Below are positions 6,358 to 12,905 of a DNA stretch of 12,905 bases, one piece after another. The notes beneath the pieces are model-generated. The model ran no database searches and was not told where the DNA came from. It saw nothing but the letters and a program-made list of their open reading frames with translations. Numbering within the stretch: position 1 is the first letter of the stretch; every line of letters begins with the position of its first letter. The translations under genes and the position numbers were made by a program. Location: contig DMUD01000017.1 in assembly GCA_003476475.1 (NCBI GenBank), positions 468 through 13,372 of the forward strand. The letters run 5' to 3'. The stretch comes from Cytophagales bacterium. GTDB taxonomy: Bacteria; Bacteroidota; Bacteroidia; Cytophagales; UBA9547.

Positions 6358-8514
6358 ATGAAAACAATATTCCAATACTCATTTAAATTCATTCTTTTGG
6401 TTGCAAGCATGGTTTCGGCCTATGCCCATTTTGGCTCACGAGGCCCTTTAGGAGGTTCGGTAAACTGTATGACAGTTTTTGATTCGACCGTGTACATAGG
6501 CACCGTTTCGGGTGGCGTGTACGAAAGTACCAACAGCAAGTTGGTGGCCTGGAGAGCCCGTCCGGTTGGGTTGAAAAGCGGTAAAATAACTGCAATAGTG
6601 CATACAGGTAAATATCTTTTTGCTGGGACTGCCGACAGTGGCGTATTCCGTTTTACTGGTTTTGTAGGGGTAGACCGCTATTGGGAAAAGAAAAACAGTG
6701 GCTTGGGTAGCACCCAAATCATTGCATTGATTTCGGTGGACAGTGTTACTCTTTTGGCTAGTACCGTAGGCGGTGGTTTGTTCAAAACAGTAAACAAAGG
6801 CGAAAGCTGGATAGCGGTGAGCAACCCCACTTTACAAAATTTCGATATTTCGTCAATGGTCAAAGCTGGTAACAGAATCGTAGTGGGCACACAGGGTGGC
6901 GGCATTTATGTGTCAGACGACACGGCCAAAACCTGGAAAAATTTCAATGACAATGGTAGCCAAAACTCGAACGTAGCCTTGCTTTCGTATAATGAAAAAA
7001 CAGATGAACTTATCGTGACAAACGAAGTGGGCATGTTCCTTGTAGGCAATGCAGGCCAGGGCTCTACCGCGGTTTACACTTTGGCCGAAAACGGCCTACC
7101 AAATGGCATTAAAGTGATTTCCATCTCCAACAATCAAGACAATTGGTACATCGCAACCAACATGGGGCTTTTCACTTCGTCTGCTAGTGCCCTAAACTGG
7201 GTTTCGATTGGAACTGTAAATTTGGAAAACCTAACGGCGATTGTGCCTTTCAGAACCAATTTGGTGTTGGGAACCAAAGACTTAGGCATTTACAAAACAA
7301 CGTTGGCTTCGGCATCGCCTACAACCACTTGGACCAGCGTTTCCACAGGTTTCAACAACCAAAAGGCGTATGCAGTAGCCACAAGCGGACAGTTCATAAT
7401 TGCAGCCGCCACCGAAAAGGGTGTGTTCATAAGCAAAGATTTGGCTTCGAGCTATGTAAAATCAAACAACGGCCTAGAAGACAGCTTGAATGTAACCGAC
7501 CTGCTGTTTTTGGGGAGCAACTTGTATGCTAGCACTGCCAATGCGGGCATCTTCTTCAGCGCCGACACCGGCAGAACTTGGAACAGGATCAATACAGGAT
7601 TAGCAAACAAAAACATCCAAAGATTATTCAGGACAAACAACCAATTGGTCGCTTTCGACAATTTGGGCAATGTACTGGCTACCAGCACTTCCACTATCAA
7701 TTGGGCAAGCAGAAACTCGGGACTACCAATAGGTGTGCAACCCCGTGCGCTTACTTTTGTAAACGATACTGTTATACTAGGCACCTTCGGAACTGGTGTT
7801 TTTGTCAATGTAAATGGATTGGAGACTGGTTGGTCGGCCGCCAATGCAGGTCTTGACAACTTGGAAGTGACCTCGCTGACTTCTTTTGGGCCATTTGTAT
7901 TTGCTGGCACGGCTGGCAACGGAGTATTCAGAGCCAAAGCTTGGAGGGTTTCACAAGATGGCTGGCAGGCTACTGCGCCCCTAGGCATATCGCATACCAA
8001 CCTGATGGGCTTGAATGGCAGCCATATACAAGCCATGGCCACCAATGGCGGTTATGTATTTGCGAGCCACAAGGGCGGACTTTTGGCTACTTCCGACCAT
8101 GGCAACACGTGGATTGCAGGTGGAAACCAATTCAACCTGCCAAGCTATGCCGATATATACCGAATCGACTTTACGACCAACACCACAGGAAGGGTTTTTG
8201 TGACCACACCCAACAATAGTATATATTCCAATGCCTTGAGCGAACTGCCCGCCTTGCCAACCGGTCTTTTCAATTCTTCAGAAAACAACGCATCGAATGG
8301 AATAAAAATGAGTCCAAATCCTAATTCAGGGTCTTTCTGTCTAAAAATTGAAGGTCGCCCAGAAAAAATTGAGATTGTGAATACTTTGGGAGAAATAGTG
8401 AAAGAACTTCCTTCATTGTCCGAACAAAATGTAGAAATGGACATAAAAGGGATGTTTTTTATACGAGCCAACACCAAAAATGGACTGCAAATCCAAAAAC
8501 TAATTGTGGAATAA
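6358..8514 (+). CDS. Secreted beta-propeller protein with T9SS type A sorting domain
   Basis: 718 residues from ATG 6358. This start gives a clean signal peptide (MKTIFQYSFKFILLVASMVSAYA, then HFGSRG); an in-frame ATG at 6301 would overlap the previous gene by 31 nt and bury the signal. The body is about ten beta-propeller-type repeats of the YCF48/BNR (Asp-box) kind: IGTVSGGVYES, AGTADSGVFR, ASTVGGGLFKTVNKGESW, VGTQGGGIYVSDDTAKTW, ASTANAGIFFSADTGRTW, LGTFGTGVFV, AGTAGNGVFR and ATSDHGNTW. The last 69 residues (650-718) are a type IX secretion sorting domain: SPNPNSGSF, EIVNTLGEIV, GMFFIRA and a final IQKLIVE. It should therefore cross the outer membrane and be attached to or released from the surface. 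No enzyme motif is visible; a binding or scaffold role is likely. It is followed 9 bp later by a strong terminator. Confidence 0.86.
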   Translation: MKTIFQYSFKFILLVASMVSAYAHFGSRGPLGGSVNCMTVFDSTVYIGTVSGGVYESTNSKLVAWRARPVGLKSGKITAIVHTGKYLFAGTADSGVFRFTGFVGVDRYWEKKNSGLGSTQIIALISVDSVTLLASTVGGGLFKTVNKGESWIAVSNPTLQNFDISSMVKAGNRIVVGTQGGGIYVSDDTAKTWKNFNDNGSQNSNVALLSYNEKTDELIVTNEVGMFLVGNAGQGSTAVYTLAENGLPNGIKVISISNNQDNWYIATNMGLFTSSASALNWVSIGTVNLENLTAIVPFRTNLVLGTKDLGIYKTTLASASPTTTWTSVSTGFNNQKAYAVATSGQFIIAAATEKGVFISKDLASSYVKSNNGLEDSLNVTDLLFLGSNLYASTANAGIFFSADTGRTWNRINTGLANKNIQRLFRTNNQLVAFDNLGNVLATSTSTINWASRNSGLPIGVQPRALTFVNDTVILGTFGTGVFVNVNGLETGWSAANAGLDNLEVTSLTSFGPFVFAGTAGNGVFRAKAWRVSQDGWQATAPLGISHTNLMGLNGSHIQAMATNGGYVFASHKGGLLATSDHGNTWIAGGNQFNLPSYADIYRIDFTTNTTGRVFVTTPNNSIYSNALSELPALPTGLFNSSENNASNGIKMSPNPNSGSFCLKIEGRPEKIEIVNTLGEIVKELPSLSEQNVEMDIKGMFFIRANTKNGLQIQKLIVE

Positions 8515-8523
8515 TTAAAGCAA

Positions 8524-8554
8524 GGGGCTAGTGTTACAAGCTAGCCCCTTTTTT
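8524..8554 (+). terminator. Intrinsic terminator inside the cluster
   Basis: Perfect 8-bp stem GGGGCTAG (8524-8531) with CTAGCCCC (8541-8548) around a 9-nt loop, extendable by two A-T pairs at the base, followed by six T (8549-8554). It starts 9 bp after the propeller stop codon and ends 14 bp before the next ATG (8569). There is no TAnnTTTG box in the remaining space, so the downstream genes probably depend on read-through or on an unrecognised promoter. Confidence 0.85.
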
Positions 8555-8568
8555 CAAAACGAAGCAAA

Positions 8569-9375
8569 ATGAAAAAATTTCTTCTTTACTCTTGGATGTT
8601 TTTGGCAATAGCAGCTTGCAAAAAAAAGGCAGACGAACCGAATCCTGCAAATACAATCATTGACCCCGAAACAGGCCAAAAAATAAAAATTGGAAATATA
8701 AAATTGGAATTTGAACATGTGGTGGGCAATGCCGCTTTTCAAATAAACACCGACTTTCTCAATTCGAGTGGAGAAACCTTTCAGGTCAGCACATTACGAT
8801 ATTATATAAGCAACGTGAAATTGAAGAAACCAGATGGCAGTTTTACGGTTATCCCCAAAACGTATCATTTGGTAAACGCTGTAAGAAATAATGCAAATCT
8901 GAATGCCTCGCCCATCATTACTATACCAAATGTGCCCGAGGGAAATTACAGCGGTATTTCTTTTTTGATAGGCGTAGATAGTGTGCAAACAGAGTCGGGT
9001 GCACAAACAGGCGACTTGTCTCCCGACTTGGGTATGCTGTGGGTTTGGGAAGGATATTCGCCTTTAGAATTTATAGGGAAATCGGCAGCCTCTAAAAGTT
9101 CCGACAAGTCTTTTTCGTACCAAATTTTTGGATACAAAGAACCATACAACGCCTCGCAAATTATTTCATGCGATTTTGGCACTTCCTTGCTCATGGCTAA
9201 GCAAAATGCTGCACCAATCGTGCATTTCAAAGTCGATATTTTGGAATTTTTCCAAACCCCCAAAACCATTTCAATTGCCAATTTGAGCAGCACTGTAACC
9301 AAGGCAAATGAGACCAACAAAATGCTTTCTGAAAACTACAAAGACATGTTCCGTTTCGAACACATCCACAATTGA
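8569..9375 (+). CDS. MbnP-like copper-binding lipoprotein (Trp motif present)
   Basis: 268 residues with a lipoprotein signal (MKKFLLYSWMFLAIAAC, lipid Cys C17, then KKKADE). It belongs by eye to the MbnP family (methanobactin-associated periplasmic copper protein): LEFEHVVGN with H50, a RYYISNVKLKKPDG strand, VPEGNYSGISFLIGVD, then G155-M-L-W158-V-W160-E-G-Y and a C-terminal FEHIH (H265, H267). In the MbnP/MbnH pair the di-haem partner converts one conserved Trp to kynurenine, and His residues together with the kynurenine form the copper site; W158 or W160 is the candidate here. The putative partner starts 1 bp after this stop, so the pair is translationally coupled. An A8 run (8620-8627) directly follows the lipid-Cys codon. 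The family call is firm; which Trp is modified and the metal bound are inferred. Confidence 0.85.
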   Translation: MKKFLLYSWMFLAIAACKKKADEPNPANTIIDPETGQKIKIGNIKLEFEHVVGNAAFQINTDFLNSSGETFQVSTLRYYISNVKLKKPDGSFTVIPKTYHLVNAVRNNANLNASPIITIPNVPEGNYSGISFLIGVDSVQTESGAQTGDLSPDLGMLWVWEGYSPLEFIGKSAASKSSDKSFSYQIFGYKEPYNASQIISCDFGTSLLMAKQNAAPIVHFKVDILEFFQTPKTISIANLSSTVTKANETNKMLSENYKDMFRFEHIHN

Positions 9376-9376
9376 A

Positions 9377-10486
9377 ATGCCAAGACTGTGGCCACATATC
9401 GTTATAGGAAGTTTTCTTCTTTTATCTTGTTCCAAAATGAAAGATGAAAACGTGGTGCTGTCCGACAATTCCAATAAAAATATCCCTGGCTTTGCCCCTC
9501 CTGCGCATTTTCCAAAACCCGTATACGATTTCAGCGGCAACACAATCGACCAAAAAAAATTTCGATTAGGACGCATGTTGTTCTACGACCCCATTCTGTC
9601 GTTGGATAGTTGCATAAGCTGTGGCACTTGCCACCAACAATCGGTTGCCTTTACCCACTTGAACCATACCGTGAGCCACGGTATAAATGGGTTGCCTGGC
9701 AGTCGCAACTCCCCTACTTTGGCCAATCTTGCTTGGTCGCCCCAGTTGATGTGGGACGGCGGCATTCCCAATTTGGAAATACAACCGCTAGCTCCTATCG
9801 AAAACCATGTGGAAATGGGCGACAAACTACCCAATGTGTTGCGAAAACTAAACCGCCACCCGCTGTACAGCACAAGGTTCAAAGAAGCTTTTCAAAAAGA
9901 TTCGATAGATAGCCAGCAAATGCTAAAAGCCCTGGCGCAGTTTATGGTAATGTTGGTATCCGGCAATTCAAAATACGACCACTACCTACAAGGGAAAGCC
10001 ACACTTTCAAACGACGAGCTGGAGGGACTGAAAATTGTCAAAGAAAAATGTGCTTCCTGCCATGCAGGCGAGTTGTTTACCGATTTTGCGTACCACAACA
10101 TTGGCCTCGATTCCAACATTTTGGACATTTCGGACCTAGGACGCGAAACGGTAACGAAACGGAAACAAGACCGTCGAAAATTCAAAACGCCTTCCTTACG
10201 AAACATGGCTGTAACCAAGCCTTATATGCACGACGGGCGAACAAACGACCTGAAAACCTGCATCAAAAACCACGGCGAATTCGACAGCCCAAACTTGGAT
10301 TCCCAACTAAAAAAATACATAGGCACAGGTATAGCCATAAGCGACGAAGAATGCATGAAAGTAAATGCTTTTATCAACACCCTTACCGACCCTACTCTCC
10401 TTACCGATACTTTGTTTTCATTGCGCACTACCGACTTTTTGCCTTATTCCACAAAACCCGCCAAACATTGCGATTATGTTCACTAA
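9377..10486 (+). CDS. Di-haem MauG/MbnH-type cytochrome c peroxidase family lipoprotein
   Basis: 369 residues from ATG 9377, 1 bp after the MbnP-like stop. This start places a lipoprotein signal (MPRLWPHIVIGSFLLLSC, C18) at the N-terminus; an ATG at 9308 would lie inside the previous gene and ahead of that signal. Two haem motifs are present: C82-G-T-C-H86 and C225-A-S-C-H229, with GRMLFYDPILS, RNSPTLANLAW120, W126DGG, APIENHVEMG and Y283MHDGR of the CCP/MauG superfamily. MbnH-type members oxidise a Trp of MbnP to kynurenine; adjacency makes that the likely job. Counting from MHDGR, the place usually held by Tyr (MauG-like) or Met (peroxidase) as second-haem axial ligand is H299 (IKNHGEF). 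Four extra cysteines (C79, C295, C326, C365) and a HCDYVH tail are unusual. It overlaps the next gene by 11 nt. Confidence 0.88.
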   Translation: MPRLWPHIVIGSFLLLSCSKMKDENVVLSDNSNKNIPGFAPPAHFPKPVYDFSGNTIDQKKFRLGRMLFYDPILSLDSCISCGTCHQQSVAFTHLNHTVSHGINGLPGSRNSPTLANLAWSPQLMWDGGIPNLEIQPLAPIENHVEMGDKLPNVLRKLNRHPLYSTRFKEAFQKDSIDSQQMLKALAQFMVMLVSGNSKYDHYLQGKATLSNDELEGLKIVKEKCASCHAGELFTDFAYHNIGLDSNILDISDLGRETVTKRKQDRRKFKTPSLRNMAVTKPYMHDGRTNDLKTCIKNHGEFDSPNLDSQLKKYIGTGIAISDEECMKVNAFINTLTDPTLLTDTLFSLRTTDFLPYSTKPAKHCDYVH

Positions 10487-11381
10487 ACACCTGTATTTGA
10501 TTTTTTTCTTGGTAATGAGTTTTACCCAAAAAGGATTGGCTTGTAATGGTGGCTGTCCAGCAGGTGGTGGCTATTTGGGCATCGTTCCCCAATTCAGTAA
10601 AAACTTTGTAGGGTTGCGTTATAGGGTAAGGTCGTTTGAATCACACAACCACGACGCGGCAAACCAATCCTCCCTGTTTCAGTTTCAAACAGCCGAAGTG
10701 TGGGGACGTTTTTATCCATCAAAAAGAATTCAAGCCTTTGTATTTCTACCCTTTCAAATGAATAGCGAAAAAATAGCAAAAGGCGTGAATCAGGTACAAA
10801 ATATTGGAGACATCTCATTTGTATTCAACTACAACCTACTAAACACGGGCGACAGCGTAGGCTGCTATTGGAAACACAACTTGCTTTTGGGCATAGGGGC
10901 AAAATTGCCCACTGGCAAATACCAACAAAGAAATGAATCGAAACAAATATATCCCCTGGCATTTCAGCCAGGCACAGGGGCTTACAGTGGCATTTTCAGT
11001 GCAATTTACACACTGCGTAAAGGAAAAATAGGGTTCAACAGCAACGCCACTTATTACTACAATGGCCAAAACGAATTAGAATATTCTTTTGGCAACATGC
11101 TTTCGCTTTCGGGCAATATGTTTTACTGGATGAAATGGGGCAATGTATCTTTTTTGCCTAGTATAGGCACCTATAACGAAATAGCCGCGCGCGACATAGA
11201 CAACGGCTACTACGTAAACAATACGGGCGGTTCTTTGGGCTACCTTAGCATTGGTTCCGATGTGTACCTGAACCGACTTGCTTTGGGGCTCACGGTGCAA
11301 ACGCCCTACCTAGTACAAATCCCCGAGAATGCGATGAAAAATGATTTTAGGATGATTGCCAGTGCCACCGTCCTTTTCTGA
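10476..11381 (+). CDS. Outer-membrane beta-barrel candidate of MbnP clusters, with N-terminal CNGGC
   Basis: 301 residues from ATG 10476, which overlaps the preceding stop by 11 nt. An in-frame ATG at 10365 lies deep in the previous gene and would add about 37 residues before the signal peptide (FTKHLYLIFFLVMSF...KGLA). Signal cleavage after A22 would leave C23-N-G-G-C27-PAGGGYLGIVPQF at the mature N-terminus. The rest alternates polar and aromatic residues as an outer-membrane barrel does, with the transporter-like piece LGIGAKLPTGKY (near residue 150) and an aliphatic/Phe end (IASATVLF). From memory, Bacteroidota proteins beginning with Cys-rich GGCP/CGC, GI.PQF and GLRY recur next to MbnP-like genes and are annotated only as transporter or hypothetical. 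A role in copper passage or binding at the surface is inference. Last gene of the block. Confidence 0.7.
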   Translation: MFTKHLYLIFFLVMSFTQKGLACNGGCPAGGGYLGIVPQFSKNFVGLRYRVRSFESHNHDAANQSSLFQFQTAEVWGRFYPSKRIQAFVFLPFQMNSEKIAKGVNQVQNIGDISFVFNYNLLNTGDSVGCYWKHNLLLGIGAKLPTGKYQQRNESKQIYPLAFQPGTGAYSGIFSAIYTLRKGKIGFNSNATYYYNGQNELEYSFGNMLSLSGNMFYWMKWGNVSFLPSIGTYNEIAARDIDNGYYVNNTGGSLGYLSIGSDVYLNRLALGLTVQTPYLVQIPENAMKNDFRMIASATVLF

Positions 11382-11520
11382 ACCAAACTCTCATAAAAAT
11401 AGCTATTGTACAATCTTATTCTTTTGCATTTTTCCAAAGACTAGGATCGATAATTGAACTTACCCATTTTACTGTCTCTTTTTGGGCTACTAGTAAATCT
11501 AGCTGACGATGTCAAAGGTC
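11382..11520. other. Convergent intergenic gap, no feature recognised
   Basis: 139 bp between the end of the plus-strand cluster and the end of the minus-strand barrel gene. There is only a weak CTAG-TAAAT-CTAG repeat near its right end and T-rich tracts; I see no hairpin strong enough to call a terminator and no gene. Confidence 0.4.
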
Positions 11521-12905
11521 TTAAAAAGTGTATCGAAGTTGCAATTTGATTTCAGAACGAATATTGCCCAGCACTTGCTCATAGCCCGAACCCACTTCTT
11601 CCCTATCAAAATAGGTGGTACGGCCATATTTCAGCCAAAAAGTCAGCTGACTAGTCAAATTTATTTTAGTCATCATGTATTGACGCATGCCTTTGCCTGT
11701 GAAAAAAGGGAAAGAAAAAGAGTACAAGACATCTTTTTCATACATATACTGGCGATTTTCGAAATCATCGGTATCGAAAAGCGAACAGCGCAAACTAAAA
11801 TCTACCGTGCGACCGTCATATCCAAAGTCTTGAGCAATCATAGAACCATGAGAAACAAATCCTTCTTTGGAATAGCTACTTTGCTGAAAGCGTGATTTCA
11901 GATAAAAATGTCTATCGATTTTATATTCAAACTGTGCCATAAAAAACTGGCGTGTATGCGAAATAAGATACTTTTCCTCATTTGCAGTTTCGGCATCCAT
12001 TTCTTTAGTCTCGGTTCGAAATTGAGCCATAAACAAGGCTTTTTTATTGAATTTGTGTCGTATAGCTAGCATCTGCTCGGCACCTGACGAGGGTGCAGAA
12101 ACCCTGTATTTAAGCCAAGGAAACATGTAAAGGTCATAGAAAGCATTTAGTTCAGTTTTGTTGGTCAATCTGATTTTTATGCCCCAATAAAATCCTTTCT
12201 CGTTCGAATTTTTATAATTTTCGCCAAAAGAATTGCCATAGTGGGTATGCAAATTGGGGGCATAATTTCGATACATCATCGAAACATCTACCCTTGAACC
12301 CAAAGAAACAAGCGCACCCTGCACTATTCCTTTTCCGCCAGAAAGACTGGTGGCGGCTTCGCCAAAAAGGCTAATATTTTTTAGAAAATAACTGTAATAA
12401 AGGCTGTAATTAGAATTCGCTTCCCCTTTGAAGTCATAAAAATTATAAAAGCCTTTGGCGGGAAGCACTGTTTTGTCGAATTCCAACCTCAAGAGATTGG
12501 CTCCCACATGCAAATTTTTGTTTAGCGACTGATAATTAGCATTTAAGCCATAAGCAGTTTCCAGCACTGTTTTACGTGCTGCCAGTTCGGTAGCTGTACG
12601 ATGCAACCCTGTGTAACGAAGTGTAGCCAAATCGTCGTTGGATGCCGAATCCGTCAACTGAATGCTGCCATCTATGTATTTGCGTGAAAAAAAAGGAGTG
12701 AATTCCACACGATTCAAATCGAGCGTGAGGGCGGTTCCCCTAAAATAGCCTGTTTCCAAAACGGAAGAATACGGGCGAATACCTGTAGAATTTCGCCTCA
12801 CTGCCAAAATGGTTTCCGAGCCTTTTCCAAGAAAAAAACCACCAGACATGACCAGACCTTGCCCATATTGCAACTGATAATCTCCTATCGCCCAACGCTT
12901 TATTC
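11521..12905 (-). CDS. Outer-membrane barrel domain of a helix-hairpin-helix-type protein, 3' part (runs off right edge)
   Basis: The minus-strand frame is open from the window edge (first complete codon 12903-12901) to TAA 11523-11521, at least 461 codons. An internal TTG at 12873 is not the start: the residues before it (IKRWAIGDYQ) continue the family pattern IGDYQLQYGQGLVMSGGFFLGKG. That motif, together with RNSTGIRPYSSV, YFRGTALTL and FTPFFSRKYIDGS, belongs to the long Bacteroidota outer-membrane proteins that carry N-terminal helix-hairpin-helix repeats and a C-terminal barrel. The N-terminal part, with its signal peptide and HhH region, is missing here. The remainder is amphipathic beta-strands ending LQLRYTF, with the terminal Phe typical of outer-membrane barrels. 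Function is unknown; a DNA-uptake role has been suggested by the HhH domain only. There is no evident link to the copper block. Confidence 0.78.
   Translation of the reverse strand, partial: IKRWAIGDYQLQYGQGLVMSGGFFLGKGSETILAVRRNSTGIRPYSSVLETGYFRGTALTLDLNRVEFTPFFSRKYIDGSIQLTDSASNDDLATLRYTGLHRTATELAARKTVLETAYGLNANYQSLNKNLHVGANLLRLEFDKTVLPAKGFYNFYDFKGEANSNYSLYYSYFLKNISLFGEAATSLSGGKGIVQGALVSLGSRVDVSMMYRNYAPNLHTHYGNSFGENYKNSNEKGFYWGIKIRLTNKTELNAFYDLYMFPWLKYRVSAPSSGAEQMLAIRHKFNKKALFMAQFRTETKEMDAETANEEKYLISHTRQFFMAQFEYKIDRHFYLKSRFQQSSYSKEGFVSHGSMIAQDFGYDGRTVDFSLRCSLFDTDDFENRQYMYEKDVLYSFSFPFFTGKGMRQYMMTKINLTSQLTFWLKYGRTTYFDREEVGSGYEQVLGNIRSEIKLQLRYTF

Noticed and set aside
7452..8045. Minus-strand open frame of 197 codons
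   Set aside because: It is antisense to the propeller gene, which keeps its repeat pattern throughout.
9308..9376. Upstream in-frame ATG for the di-haem protein
   Set aside because: It lies within the MbnP-like gene and would bury the lipobox; ATG 9377 directly follows that stop codon.
10048..10500. Plus-strand open frame of 150 codons overlapping the di-haem gene
   Set aside because: It is out of frame with the second haem motif and MHDGR region, which must be coding; its Arg/His-rich translation has no family signature.

Overview
The window is chromosomal DNA from a member of the Bacteroidota. Four things point there: perfect Bacteroidota-type -7 promoter boxes (TAnnTTTG) placed so close to start codons that the mRNAs would be nearly leaderless, no clear Shine-Dalgarno sequences, a C-terminal type IX secretion (T9SS) sorting domain on one protein, and several lipoproteins with Lys/Glu-rich N-termini. 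The exact genus cannot be read from the sequence. I see no tRNA, rRNA, CRISPR array, insertion sequence or phage gene.

Left part (1-4557) is housekeeping. The 5' part of mtaB, a tRNA methylthiotransferase, runs off the left edge on the minus strand. It is divergent from a 999-residue TPR-repeat exported protein, and each has its own -7 box in the shared 137-bp gap. A short thioredoxin gene follows.

The central block (4679-11381) is seven same-strand genes, nearly all predicted to act in the cell envelope: a small Cys-containing membrane-anchored protein, an MbnP-like lipoprotein without tryptophan, a small CX4CH haem lipoprotein, a secreted beta-propeller with a T9SS sorting domain, a second MbnP-like lipoprotein that keeps the tryptophan motif, a di-haem MauG/MbnH-type lipoprotein and an outer-membrane beta-barrel candidate with an N-terminal CNGGC motif. 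Junctions are tight (8-nt overlap, 26 nt, 1 nt, 11-nt overlap). One strong intrinsic terminator sits inside the block just before the second MbnP-like gene. In the known MbnP/MbnH pair, the di-haem enzyme oxidises a tryptophan of MbnP to kynurenine, which is needed for copper binding. I infer that this block is an expanded cell-surface copper-binding or copper-uptake system with two diverged MbnP paralogues.

Right edge (11521-12905): the C-terminal part of an outer-membrane barrel protein on the minus strand, convergent with the block and open to the window edge.

The most interesting points are the loss of the kynurenine-forming Trp and His residues in the first MbnP paralogue, a His at the expected axial-ligand position of the second haem in the di-haem enzyme, the T9SS propeller embedded in the cluster, and inverted repeats just upstream of the cluster promoter.
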